Part shown: piece after piece, positions 51,038 to 59,702 of the stretch
Position numbering within the stretch: position 1 is the first letter of the stretch
Layout of the letters: every line of letters starts with the position of its first letter
Origin: Agrobacterium fabrum str. C58
Lineage (GTDB): Bacteria; Pseudomonadota; Alphaproteobacteria; Rhizobiales; Rhizobiaceae
Reading direction: 5' to 3'
Assembly: GCF_000092025.1 (NCBI RefSeq)
Contig: NC_003064.2
Coordinates: 478,869 to 542,868, forward strand
DNA length: 64,000 nt
Notes under the pieces: generated by a model
Databases searched by the model: none
Told to the model about the DNA's origin: nothing
The model's input: only the letters and a program-made list of their open reading frames with translations
Position numbers and translations under genes: made by a program

Positions 51038-52777
51038 ATGACACCGACACAGAGCTATACCGCCGCCGCTATCCAGTTCGAACCGACCATGTTTGAAAAG
51101 GCGCGTAATATCAGCCGGCTGACAGCCCTTTGCGAGGAAGCGGCACAGGCAGGCGCGCGCCTGATCGTTACGCCCGAAATGGGAACGACAGGCTATTGCT
51201 GGTTCGACAGGGCGGAGGTCAAACCATTCGTCGAGACCATTCCCGGACCGACCACCGATGTTTTCCATGCCATTGCCCGTCAACACCGCTGCTATATTGT
51301 TGTCGGCATGCCGGAGGTCGATCCAGAGAGCGATCTCTATTACAACACGGCCGTACTCATCGGTCCCGATGGCGTCATCGGCCGGCATCGCAAATCACAC
51401 CCCTATATCGCCGAGCCGAAGTGGGCCGCCAACGGCGATATCGTGCACGAGGTCTTCGAAACGGAGATCGGCCGGATTTCAATGCTGGTCTGCATGGATC
51501 TGCACTTCTTCGAGACGGCGCGGCTCGAAGCTCTGGCCGGGGCCGACATCATCTGCCACATCTCCAACTGGCTGCAGGAGCGCACGCCCGCTCCCTACTG
51601 GATCAACCGCGCCTTCGAAAACGCATGTTATGTCATCGAAAGCAACCGTTGGGGGCTGGAAAGAACCGTGCAGTTTTCGGGCGGAAGCTGCCTGATCGAG
51701 CCCGACGGAACGGTTGTCGCATCAATCGATACCGGCGACGGAATTGCCTATGGCAAGGTCGATCTCGCCCGCGCCCGCCGCCGCGAAGTCTTGAGCGAAC
51801 CGGTCTTCAAGTCCCGACGACCTGAGCTTTACATGAACATGATGACCAACAGTTTCACCTGGAATCCCGGCGATTATTTCCGCCTCTACGGCTATCAGCC
51901 AATCCCGCGCGGACGCACGTCGCGTGCGGCCGTTGCCCAGTTCGCACCAACCTCGGTCATTGCGGACAATATTGCCCACATCACACGGCTGGCAACCGAG
52001 GCAAAGGCGACAACGGCACCGGACATTCTGGTTTTCCCGGAACTGTCGCTCACGGGGCTTGACGATCCACACACGCGAGCAGAGCCGCTCTCGGGACCGG
52101 CTGTGTCGGTCTTCGTTCGTCTGGCCATGAAGCTCGGCCTCTATCTCGTTGCGGGTTTCGCCGAGGCGGACGGAGACAGGATTTACAACAGCGCGGTCCT
52201 TGCCGGGCCCGAAGGCCTTGTGGGCAATTATCGCAAGACACATCTCGGCGTCGCCGACAGCTGGGCGACGGCTGGGGACGACTGGAAAATATACGATCTT
52301 GCCATCGGCCGGGTGGGTCTGGCGATTGGCCACGACGCGCTTTATCCGGAAGCCATCCGTTCGCTTTCGCTGATGGGGTGTGATCTTGTCGCGTGCCCTT
52401 CAGCAATCGCCGGCAATTTCACCGGCAGCCACGCAGGTACGAAGATCCCGCACAACTATCCTATTCCAAAGGGTGCCGATCCATTCCACTGGCACGCCCT
52501 GCGCGTACGCGGCGGCGAAAACAACGTCTATTTCGCCTTCGCCAACGTGCTGGATGCCGCACGGGGTTACCAGGGGAAAAGTGCCGTGTTCGGCCCGGAT
52601 TCCTTTGCTTTTCCGCGTCAGGAATCGGCAATTCTGGATGAGGAGGGGATTGCCGCTGCAGCCGTCGATACCACCAATCTCGATACGCCTTACCCAACGA
52701 ACATCGTCCGGCGAAAGGACCTTGTCGTCATGCGTCAGCCGCATCACTATCAGCCGCTCGTCAAATGGCATCAGTAA
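51038..52777 (+). CDS. tandem carbon-nitrogen (nitrilase-superfamily) hydrolase with a degenerate second domain
   Basis: A 579-aa protein made of two nitrilase-fold domains. Domain 1 (about residues 8-285) has the full catalytic set: E47 in VTPEMGTTGY, K119 in GRHRKSHPY and C152 in MLVCMDLHF. Domain 2 (about 295-570) keeps E335 in VFPELSLTG and K400 in GNYRKTHLG, but the Cys position is Gly431 (LAIGHDALYPE), so it should be inactive and may be structural or regulatory. The family hydrolyses amides, nitriles or carbamoyl compounds to ammonia and acids. Being last in the operon after an amide-type transporter, it probably attacks the imported compound. The exact substrate is unknown. Confidence 0.9.
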   Translation: MTPTQSYTAAAIQFEPTMFEKARNISRLTALCEEAAQAGARLIVTPEMGTTGYCWFDRAEVKPFVETIPGPTTDVFHAIARQHRCYIVVGMPEVDPESDLYYNTAVLIGPDGVIGRHRKSHPYIAEPKWAANGDIVHEVFETEIGRISMLVCMDLHFFETARLEALAGADIICHISNWLQERTPAPYWINRAFENACYVIESNRWGLERTVQFSGGSCLIEPDGTVVASIDTGDGIAYGKVDLARARRREVLSEPVFKSRRPELYMNMMTNSFTWNPGDYFRLYGYQPIPRGRTSRAAVAQFAPTSVIADNIAHITRLATEAKATTAPDILVFPELSLTGLDDPHTRAEPLSGPAVSVFVRLAMKLGLYLVAGFAEADGDRIYNSAVLAGPEGLVGNYRKTHLGVADSWATAGDDWKIYDLAIGRVGLAIGHDALYPEAIRSLSLMGCDLVACPSAIAGNFTGSHAGTKIPHNYPIPKGADPFHWHALRVRGGENNVYFAFANVLDAARGYQGKSAVFGPDSFAFPRQESAILDEEGIAAAAVDTTNLDTPYPTNIVRRKDLVVMRQPHHYQPLVKWHQ

Positions 52778-52785
52778 AGGCGGCG

Positions 52786-53066
52786 GCATCTCCATATTCG
52801 CGACGGTCCCGCAGATCATTGCGGGACCGGGCTGCATCACACGGGCTTCAGAGCCGAAGACGCGGCCCGGCTCGCCTTCCCTTGTGATTTCGGACGATGG
52901 GGCGGTCAAGGCGGGGCTTGTTCAGCCCGGCTTGGCCAACCTTGCAAACGCTGGCGCTGGAGCGACGATCTTCGCCGGCGTTGTCGCCGATCCACCGGAA
53001 TCCATCATTTACCGGCTGCGGCCCGGGCGATCGGCCACCCTGCTGCCAGGTCTAGCTCGACAATAG
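52786..53066 (+). pseudogene. N-terminal remnant of an iron-containing alcohol dehydrogenase
   Basis: The plus strand encodes ISIFATVPQIIAGPGCITRA, then SLVISDDGAVKAGLVQPGLA and ATIFAGVVADPPESIIYRL. This is the N-terminal Rossmann-like part of group III Fe-ADHs (pattern: P-xIxxGPG; [LV]VxxDxxxxKAGL; [FY]xGVxxxPxxxx[IV]). There is no good start codon, and similarity ends near 53024, long before the iron-binding His residues. The frame stops at 53066. It directly follows the hydrolase gene, so it may be a decayed former last gene of that operon. Confidence 0.6.
52804..52829 (+). terminator. hairpin after the amide operon
   Basis: cggtcccgca (52804-52813) and tgcgggaccg (52820-52829) form a perfect ten-pair stem with a six-base loop, 26 bases after the hydrolase stop. 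No T run follows, so it is a possible 3' end or stabilising structure rather than a classic terminator. It overlaps the Fe-ADH remnant. Confidence 0.4.
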
Positions 53067-53116
53067 ACAAGACCACCCAGCGCACCGTGGCCGCCGAACA
53101 GTGTGATTTTCATATT

Positions 53117-53263
53117 TCACCGCGCACTGTCGATAATTGCGCCACCGTCCGGCGTGAGGCTGTAGCCAGTCATGAATTGAGAATCCCTGCTCGCAAGGAA
53201 CAGCGCCACCGGGGCGATGTCATCTTCGGGCGAGCCGAAACGGGCGAGTGCGTTGGCTGGAGG
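53117..53263 (-). pseudogene. C-terminal remnant of a short-chain dehydrogenase
   Basis: The minus strand reads ARFGSPEDDIAPVALFLASR, then DSQFMTGYSLTPDGGAIIDSAR, the C-terminal end of an SDR (pattern: R-x-G-xPED-[IV]A-x[AV]xFL-AS-xxS-xF[MI]TG-xx[LI]-xxDGG). Nothing upstream in this frame resembles the rest of an SDR; the sequence runs instead into the end of the disulfide oxidoreductase gene. It is a truncated remnant. Confidence 0.75.
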
Positions 53264-53277
53264 AGGAACGTTTTTTG

Positions 53278-54639
53278 TCAAGTCTCCTTGAGGTCGCTGA
53301 TCAGTGTCGGCACCAGTTCTCCGACGGTCGGGTGGATCGGCACTGCCCATCTGAGTTTTTCAGTGGTTGCCCCGAGGTTCATGGCGTCGAGAACGCCGTA
53401 AACCGCCTCGTCACCCCCGACGCCGAGAAAGGCGGCACCGAGCACTCGATCGGTATCAGCCTCGGTGACGAGCTTCATGAGGCCGAGCGTCTCACCCTTC
53501 TCGACGGCTCGACCGACGCGGTTCATAGGCCGGGTCGCGACCTTGATCCGGTGGCCTGCCTCCTTCGCCTGGCGCTCTGTCATGCCAACACGCCCGAGTG
53601 GCGGATCGATGTAAAGGCCATAGCCGAGGATGCGGTCTGACACTTTGCGGTCGCCGCCATCGAGGAGGTTCGCGGCGGCGATCTCGAAATCATTGTAAGA
53701 TGTGTGGGTGAAGGCCCCTCGCCCATTGCAGTCGCCGAGCGCCCAGATGCCTTCGACATTTGTCTGAAGTCGTTCATCCACCGTGATGTAACCACGCCGA
53801 TCAGTCTCGACGCCAGCTTGGTCGAGGCCAAGATCGTCGGTATTCGGCTGGCGTCCGACGGCGACCAGGACATGGCTGCCGCGGACGTCGCCCTGATCAG
53901 TCCGCACGGTAATCTCGGCGCTATCCGTGGTCACGGACACGATCTTATGGCTCAAAAGGACCTTAATGCCATCCCTGGTCAGAATATCCGCGATGGCTTG
54001 CGAAATATCCTCATCCTCCCGGGACGCCAGATACTGCCCGCGCTCGATGACCGTAACCTGTGCGTCGAAGCGCCGATACATCTGCGCGAACTCCAGTCCG
54101 ATGTAGCTGCCGCCGAGCACCACCAGGTGCTTCGGCAACTCTTCGAGCGCGATCACCGATGTGCTGGTAAGATAAGGCACATTTGCCAATCCGGGGACAT
54201 CGGGGATGTGTGGTCGCGCGCCCACATTAATGAAGATCTGTGGTGCAGTGTATAGCGAACCGCCCACCGACACGACCTTCGCGCCCACGAATCTGGCATG
54301 GCCATAGACGACATCCATCGTCTCCAGACTATCAAACCATGATGCTAGGCCGCTTCTTGCGTCAAGCGTCACCTTCCTCGCACGAGCTGCCACGGCTTTC
54401 ATGTCTACAACGGGCTCACCATCAATCCTGACGCCGAATTCCGATGCACGCCGTGCGACCTGCGCGGTCTTGGCGCTGGCGACCAGGGTCTTTGTCGGCA
54501 TGCACCCGGCGTTCACGCAGGTTCCGCCGAGAAATTTCCGCTCGATCAGGACGACCTTGCGGCCCATCGCCGCCATGCGTGCTGCGAGGAACGGTCCGGC
54601 CTGTCCCGCTCCGATGAAGATCGCGTCGTACTCTTTCAT
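53278..54639 (-). CDS. pyridine nucleotide-disulfide oxidoreductase (mercuric reductase-like)
   Basis: A 453-aa class I flavoprotein disulfide reductase. FAD site: YDAIFIGAGQAGPFLAARMA. The redox-active disulfide is in GGTCVNAGCMPTKT (CxxxxC). NAD(P) site: KHLVVLGGSYIGLEFAQMY. A second FAD element is GIWALGDCNGRGAFTHTSYND, and the C-terminal dimer domain has HPTVGEL. The sequence lacks the N-terminal metal-binding domain and C-terminal Cys pair of true mercuric reductases, so it more likely belongs to the group of uncertain substrate (YkgC/RclA-like). The upstream DUF4126 gene overlaps its start by four bases. Confidence 0.93.
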   Translation of the reverse strand: MKEYDAIFIGAGQAGPFLAARMAAMGRKVVLIERKFLGGTCVNAGCMPTKTLVASAKTAQVARRASEFGVRIDGEPVVDMKAVAARARKVTLDARSGLASWFDSLETMDVVYGHARFVGAKVVSVGGSLYTAPQIFINVGARPHIPDVPGLANVPYLTSTSVIALEELPKHLVVLGGSYIGLEFAQMYRRFDAQVTVIERGQYLASREDEDISQAIADILTRDGIKVLLSHKIVSVTTDSAEITVRTDQGDVRGSHVLVAVGRQPNTDDLGLDQAGVETDRRGYITVDERLQTNVEGIWALGDCNGRGAFTHTSYNDFEIAAANLLDGGDRKVSDRILGYGLYIDPPLGRVGMTERQAKEAGHRIKVATRPMNRVGRAVEKGETLGLMKLVTEADTDRVLGAAFLGVGGDEAVYGVLDAMNLGATTEKLRWAVPIHPTVGELVPTLISDLKET

Positions 54640-55097
54640 GGCACGGACACCGCAACGAGTATCGCAAGGGCGACGGCGAACGCATCTTCGAGCAGGGCGG
54701 CAGGAAGATCACGGCCGAACCGGTTGGCGAGATAGGCGCGAACCGACGCACCGCCCAAAGTTCCAATTACAGCGCCAATGACACCCGTAATGAGGCCAAT
54801 AACCACTGTGTTCCCAGTCGCGCCGATAGCAGCTCCGCTGAGGGCCCCCATCGAGATACGTGCTCCGAACTGCATAGGCACTTTCCGTGAAGGCGTGCTG
54901 GGAAGCTGGTCGGTGATGAGTTCTGTAACGGCAAGCAACGTGAAAATCATCGCGGCCCAGAGCGACCCCATGAATGAAAGACCGGTCTGCGAGATGTCTA
55001 ACCATCCGAGATAGGCACCCCAGGCAATCGCGGTGGGAGCGGTCATAGCGCGCAGACCAGCGACAGTCCCTATGAGAATTGAGAGAAGAATGAGCAT
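54636..55097 (-). CDS. DUF4126-family membrane protein
   Basis: A 153-aa integral membrane protein with about four hydrophobic segments. The start LILLSILIGTVAGLRAMTAP, then TAIAWGAYLGWL, TDQLPSTPSRKVPMQFGARI, SGAAIGATGNTVVIGLITG and VIGTLGGASVRAYLANRF match the DUF4126 family. Members are of unknown function, often next to redox or stress genes. It overlaps the disulfide oxidoreductase downstream by four bases (ATGA-type), so the two are co-translated. Confidence 0.88.
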   Translation of the reverse strand: MLILLSILIGTVAGLRAMTAPTAIAWGAYLGWLDISQTGLSFMGSLWAAMIFTLLAVTELITDQLPSTPSRKVPMQFGARISMGALSGAAIGATGNTVVIGLITGVIGAVIGTLGGASVRAYLANRFGRDLPAALLEDAFAVALAILVAVSVP

Positions 55098-55322
55098 TCA
55101 AGTCCCCTGAAATTACGCAAATCAAGAACGTGCCGCGGTTATTGGCCGGCGGACAGATGGCCGGGGTTCCTGAGACACCTCCGGAGGCGTGCGCTCCGAA
55201 GGCCGTAGGTCACCACTGACTTGGTCCGGATTGATCATCCATGAGGGTATCATTCCCGGGCGGTTTGGTCGACTGATGAGAAGTGCCAGCCGTTCCGCTT
55301 GATGTTCTTGAGGCAAAGGTGT

Positions 55323-56198
55323 TCATTTACTTTGCTCGATTGCGATCGTTGCCGTCCTGCCCGCAATCAGTCGAACATTGTTCGGGACGTGATCGATTTC
55401 GATCCGAACCGGAATTCTCTGGGCCAGGCGTACCCATGAGAACGTCGGTGCCACGCTTGCCAGTGAGCCAGCAGTATCGCTTCTCTCCCGATCCTCGATC
55501 CCGGCGGCGACACCGGCAACATGTCCGATGGCCGATTCCGGCTCACCCATGATGTCAATCTTCACCCGATCACCGATATGAATCCGTGGGAGTTTTGTCT
55601 CTTCAAAATACCCCGCGACGTAGACGGATTCTTTTTCCACCAGTACGCCAACGGCATTCCCGGCCAAGACATAGTTCCCCTTGCGTAGGGAGAAGTTCGT
55701 GATCGCTCCAGATGCCGGTGCTCGCACAGTTGTGCGTTCAAGGTTCAGTTTAGCAAGATCGCGGGCAACCAGCGCAGACTGATATGCTGCTTCTGCCTGA
55801 TACATCTGGGTTTCCGCGTGCTGCCGTTCTCTCACGCTGGCAGCCTCTTTCGATGCGAGGCGTTGATATCGTTCAAAATCAACTTTGGCCGCATCCGTCC
55901 CGGCCTTGGCCCCTGTTACCTGCGCTTCTGCCTCGCGAAGAGCAAGTTCGAAACGGTCTTTTTCGATACGAAACAGGGGCGCGTCTTTCTCCACTAGCGC
56001 GTTGTCTGAAACGAGAACTTCAGTGACAGGCCCGGATATATCAGGTGCAAGTCGGACGATGTCTGCGCGCACATGAGCATCACGTGTCCAGGGTGTGCCT
56101 ATATGGAAAGACCATAAATGCCAGCCCATAACTGCTGCGCAGCTTGACATGGATAAGGTCAAAAGAACTCGACCCGAGATAAACACGAGGTTTTTCAT
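55323..56198 (-). CDS. HlyD/AaeA-type membrane-fusion protein
   Basis: A 291-aa periplasmic adaptor. An N-terminal membrane anchor (about residues 8-30) is followed by WTRDAHVRADIVRLAPDISG, the barrel-sandwich start found in EmrA/AaeA-type proteins, then a helical hairpin (RFELALREAEAQVTGAKAG to LAKLNLERTTVRAPASGAI) and a beta-barrel half (ESVYVAGYFEETKLPRIHIG). The start at 56198 overlaps the DUF1656 stop by four bases; longer upstream frames have no ribosome binding site. With the FUSC-type protein and the DUF1656 protein it forms an AaeXAB-like efflux unit. Confidence 0.92.
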   Translation of the reverse strand: MKNLVFISGRVLLTLSMSSCAAVMGWHLWSFHIGTPWTRDAHVRADIVRLAPDISGPVTEVLVSDNALVEKDAPLFRIEKDRFELALREAEAQVTGAKAGTDAAKVDFERYQRLASKEAASVRERQHAETQMYQAEAAYQSALVARDLAKLNLERTTVRAPASGAITNFSLRKGNYVLAGNAVGVLVEKESVYVAGYFEETKLPRIHIGDRVKIDIMGEPESAIGHVAGVAAGIEDRERSDTAGSLASVAPTFSWVRLAQRIPVRIEIDHVPNNVRLIAGRTATIAIEQSK

Positions 56199-56404
56199 AT
56201 TTGAAGCCAGTTGATAATCGCTGAGACGCCACCGACAAGGGCGATGTACAGTGCGAAATTGAATAGCGAGCGATGCCAAACCGCTCTGTAAAACCCGACC
56301 TTGCCGAGGAGTGACGCGAGAACGCGGAAAGCACCATACGCAAATAGGGCGAGCGCTGCGAACGAAGGCAGGAAAATGCCATAGAGATCGAGTTGTCCGA
56401 TCAA
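56195..56404 (-). CDS. DUF1656 (AaeX-like) small membrane protein
   Basis: A 69-aa protein with two membrane segments (IFLPSFAALALFAYGAFRVL and FNFALYIALVGGVSAII). The N-terminal ELDLYGI-like motif is seen as QLDLYGIFLP, and AVWHRSLFNFALY is the typical second part of DUF1656. Genes of this family nearly always lie between the FUSC-type transporter and the HlyD adaptor, as here. It overlaps both by four bases. Confidence 0.93.
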   Translation of the reverse strand: MIGQLDLYGIFLPSFAALALFAYGAFRVLASLLGKVGFYRAVWHRSLFNFALYIALVGGVSAIINWLQI

Positions 56405-58416
56405 GCAGCTCTCCTATTTGGAGACGGTGTTTTAAGCGTCGGCGCATCAGCGTCCGGAGCAATGCAAACACGAAGGGCAACGGCGTGCGACAGAAGCTCA
56501 ATATCCACCGCCGTCCTTGCCTCGGCGGAAAGGATCAGATCGTCTAACGCCCTGACAGCGTTTTTCAGGCGTTCACCGCGTCCAGCGCGCGGCTGTTGGT
56601 ATAGGGTCCTGATCGTCGGAAAGATCGGTTTCGCAAGGACCTGGAGACCGCCCGACACCGTTTCAATGCGCTCTAGCATTGCTGTCAAGTGAAGCCCTGC
56701 CCGGAGATCCCTAAGAAGGTCACCATCCCAGATGTCTGAAGTCGTTGGAACCTTTGCAGCTCTGGAGGCAAAAAGGCCGGCAATATCGGTCATGCGGTCA
56801 TAGGTGACGTGAGCGTTCGAATATTTTCCGGCGGCTATGTTTGCCACATGTTTCCGGGTAACCGAAAAGAATCTTCGTGCGTTCGTCTCTGCACGCACAG
56901 ATCGAAAGATGCCGCAGACTGTGATCGTCCAGACCATTGCGAGGATGGTCGCAACCGCGGCATTCGAGAATGTAACGAAGTCGGCACGCGGATATGCCTG
57001 GAGCGTGAGAAGAAGAGGAAAGTTTATGCAAAGCCCCATGCCAACGATTGCAAGCGAAGGCACCGCGAGACATATGCCAGCTGGAACCAAGAACAGCCCA
57101 AGAGCTGCGATGAGGGGCACAAAACCGTCAATTACCGGAAAAATCGTGAAATTGTAGACGAATGCCGCCATGACTGAACACATTGTCACACCAACAAATT
57201 TGCGCATGGCAGGAACCGGGTCGTCCATCGTGGCAAGGAGGCAGCAAAGCACGCCCGATATCTGGGTGAACGTCATTCCGTCCGCCCAGCCGCTTTCGAT
57301 CCAGAAGAAGATCGACGTCGCAAGGCAGACCGCGACCGTCAGCGATGATAGCAATGCCATTCCGATATCACGATGCTGCGCGCGGCGCCTGTGGGGAACA
57401 CGGACTACTCTTGCGTTATTTTCCCCTTCCATCGATTTTAGGAGAGCGCGGCACTCATCAGCAAGGCGAAGAATATTCCGCACGGTTCGGGCGGCGTTGG
57501 CAAGGAGAAGTTTTTCCCATGTATGACGCGTGGTGGCGGAGGTAAGCGCATCGATTCTGCTGTCGAGGATCTCCGCGGAGCCTCGGGTGTGTGAAGCCGC
57601 ATCTGTGATTATTGCCAATGCCTGCGTCGCGCCGGAGGTGTTGAGCTTGCCCAGTGATCGTCGCAAATCCTCCATTTCGCTCAGCAACGGTAGAAAGGCA
57701 GCCATCCGGTATTGCATTGATCTTACCAGCGATACCGCCCATCGATATCTGGATCCGTCATACTGAAGGTGAAGGTTGAAAGACCGTAGGTCGGCCGCGT
57801 CTGCAGCGAGGGCGTGGCGTTCGACCCTGCTTTGGGTTTCTGACAGTTTGCCGGCTGCTGTCGCTTCGAGGAGTGTTCGCGCCCTGTCCATCCATCCATC
57901 AATCCGACTAATAAGGACGGCTCCCACATGAACCGGGAAAACAATGTGGCTCACGACCGAGGCGCATATGATTGCAAGCCCGATCTCCTCGACGCGGGAC
58001 ACAACAGTATCAAACGTGTTCGCTGGAGCGCTGACCAATGGCAACCCCGCGAGAAGCACCGTGTACCCCGCAAGCAGTGAAACGTAACTGCGAGGTGTGC
58101 GATCAAGAAGACTGATAAAGGTGCATGCAGCGACCCACAGGACGATCGCACCGGAAAGAAGTATCGGCTCGTTTACAAGATTCGGGACCATGATCAGCGT
58201 TGCAAAACTGCCGACAAGTGTACCGAGTAGCCGAAAGACCGACTTCGAAGAGATCGCGCCGGAAAGCGGATGAGCAACGATGTAAACAGTCGCAACCGCC
58301 CAGTACGGCCGGTCCAGATCGAAACTGATGGCGATAAGATACGCCAGCATGGCGGCAAGGAATGTCTTCAACGAAAAGATCACGTTCCCGCTTGTGACAA
58401 CCGGTCGGACGCTCAA
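56401..58416 (-). CDS. FUSC-family (AaeB-like) efflux transporter
   Basis: A 671-aa inner-membrane protein of the aromatic acid exporter / fusaric-acid resistance (FUSC) family. It has two membrane blocks: about residues 12-165 (SLKTFLAAMLAYLIAISFDL, DRPYWAVATVYIVAHPLSGA, VFRLLGTLVGSFATLIMVP) and about 350-510 (ESGWADGMTFTQISGVLCCL, then several helices). Cytoplasmic helical regions lie between and after them. In AaeB the protein drives export of hydroxylated aromatic acids with the AaeA adaptor. The overlap with its neighbours on both sides (ATGA) shows tight co-translation. The cargo is unknown. Confidence 0.92.
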   Translation of the reverse strand: MSVRPVVTSGNVIFSLKTFLAAMLAYLIAISFDLDRPYWAVATVYIVAHPLSGAISSKSVFRLLGTLVGSFATLIMVPNLVNEPILLSGAIVLWVAACTFISLLDRTPRSYVSLLAGYTVLLAGLPLVSAPANTFDTVVSRVEEIGLAIICASVVSHIVFPVHVGAVLISRIDGWMDRARTLLEATAAGKLSETQSRVERHALAADAADLRSFNLHLQYDGSRYRWAVSLVRSMQYRMAAFLPLLSEMEDLRRSLGKLNTSGATQALAIITDAASHTRGSAEILDSRIDALTSATTRHTWEKLLLANAARTVRNILRLADECRALLKSMEGENNARVVRVPHRRRAQHRDIGMALLSSLTVAVCLATSIFFWIESGWADGMTFTQISGVLCCLLATMDDPVPAMRKFVGVTMCSVMAAFVYNFTIFPVIDGFVPLIAALGLFLVPAGICLAVPSLAIVGMGLCINFPLLLTLQAYPRADFVTFSNAAVATILAMVWTITVCGIFRSVRAETNARRFFSVTRKHVANIAAGKYSNAHVTYDRMTDIAGLFASRAAKVPTTSDIWDGDLLRDLRAGLHLTAMLERIETVSGGLQVLAKPIFPTIRTLYQQPRAGRGERLKNAVRALDDLILSAEARTAVDIELLSHAVALRVCIAPDADAPTLKTPSPNRRAA

Positions 58417-58784
58417 ATGTCATCTCCCGGTCGGGCCCTGTTCCGGGTGGTGCATTGCTCAGCACTCGCATCGCTGTCCGCCAAGCCATAGATCCCGGGT
58501 GGAACATAACAAAAGAGCGGCGAGGCGAGGCAGGCGTGCACATAGAGTTCCGCCAAGTCAGCATCTGAAACATGCGACGCGACCGCCTGCTGACTGGCAA
58601 ACAGTGCACGGATTTTCGAATAGAGTGCGTTTGCAATTTTTTTCAAAACAGCACTGCGGGCAGCGATGCGCTCCTTTCCGGACGGAGGAAAAACGCAGAT
58701 TCGGTAAAGCCCTTTCTGCGGCAGGCGAATTTCAGTCTGGACTATATCAGCCCACCATCGATCGTCGTGGTTTTGACTTGCCAT
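58413..58784 (-). CDS. hypothetical protein at the head of the FUSC operon, 123 aa
   Basis: A soluble 123-aa protein with no recognised domain. Notable parts are WWADIVQTEIRLPQKGLYRI, then VLKKIANALYSKIRALFA and ADLAELYVHACLASPLFCYV. It has no signal peptide. The second ATG (58784) is preferred because ggaga lies seven bases upstream. Its stop overlaps the FUSC start by four bases. The first position in the efflux operon suggests an accessory or regulatory role, but this is only context. Confidence 0.65.
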   Translation of the reverse strand: MASQNHDDRWWADIVQTEIRLPQKGLYRICVFPPSGKERIAARSAVLKKIANALYSKIRALFASQQAVASHVSDADLAELYVHACLASPLFCYVPPGIYGLADSDASAEQCTTRNRARPGDDI

Positions 58785-58855
58785 GATCATTCTCCGAACT
58801 GTTACCCGGAAACCGTATCGACAAAAGACGTGAATGAATTTAGATATCCTCTCAA

Positions 58856-59662
58856 ATGATCACTAAATCCAACAAGGCGCGGATATCGCTTTCTGGAGCC
58901 CTCGCTGACCATGACCTCGAAAACTCTAGTGCGGCTGTGCGCTCCGTGAGGATCGACGTGTCGCAGAATGAACGCGAGGCTCCCGAACACCAACATCGCA
59001 AGGGGCAACTCGTCATGCCCCTGCGGGGAGGCGTGACATGCAGGGTTCCAAGCGGCATGTGGATGGTTCCACCTCATTGCGGTGTCTGGGTTCCGGGAGG
59101 CATGCTTCACAGCAATGTTGCCACCGCCAATGCGCGACTGTTCTTTCTGTTCATCGAGCCAGGGGCTGCCGATCTGCCGAACCGGTGCTGCACGCTCTCC
59201 CTGTCCCCGCTCGTCAGGGAGCTTATCATCGAGTTGGCAGATCAGTCAGAAGTTGCGACCGCTGACTCGGAACTCATGACAACACTCCTTCTATCGGCCT
59301 TGTCGCGGATGCCGGTGGAGCATCTTCATCTTCCACTGACGGATGAACCCCGGCTCGCGCGCATCGCATCGGAGTTGGCGGACGATCCTTCCGATCGCAG
59401 CACGATGGCGCAATGGGCAAGACGGGTAGCAATGAGTGAGAATTCGCTCGCACGTCTCGTTCAGCACCAGACCGGCCTGACCTTCGGCCGTTGGCGTCAG
59501 CAGTTGCAATTGATCATCGCAATCCGAAGCCTTGCATCGGGGGCAACGGTACAGCAGGTTTCAGGCGACCTTGGATATGAATCGGTGTCTGCGTTTATTA
59601 CCATGTTCAAGAAAGCGCTCGGCACTTCGCCATCAAGATATTTAAGGAACTTCGACCGCTAA
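58856..59662 (+). CDS. AraC-family transcriptional regulator with cupin domain
   Basis: A 268-aa regulator. An N-terminal cupin (about residues 30-105) has APEHQHRKGQLVMPLRGGVT and HCGVWVPGGMLHSN, the sequence pattern of the small-molecule-sensing AraC_binding domain. The two C-terminal helix-turn-helix units (about 165-265) include MAQWARRVAMSENSLARLVQ and DLGYESVSAFITMFKKALGTSPSRYLR. It is divergent from the FUSC operon (71-base gap), so it most likely controls that operon in response to an exported compound. The VOC protein follows it 40 bases downstream. Confidence 0.94.
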   Translation: MITKSNKARISLSGALADHDLENSSAAVRSVRIDVSQNEREAPEHQHRKGQLVMPLRGGVTCRVPSGMWMVPPHCGVWVPGGMLHSNVATANARLFFLFIEPGAADLPNRCCTLSLSPLVRELIIELADQSEVATADSELMTTLLLSALSRMPVEHLHLPLTDEPRLARIASELADDPSDRSTMAQWARRVAMSENSLARLVQHQTGLTFGRWRQQLQLIIAIRSLASGATVQQVSGDLGYESVSAFITMFKKALGTSPSRYLRNFDR

Positions 59663-59702
59663 GCGTCACGAATACGGGCAACTACCTCAGAGGAGATGAA
59701 GC

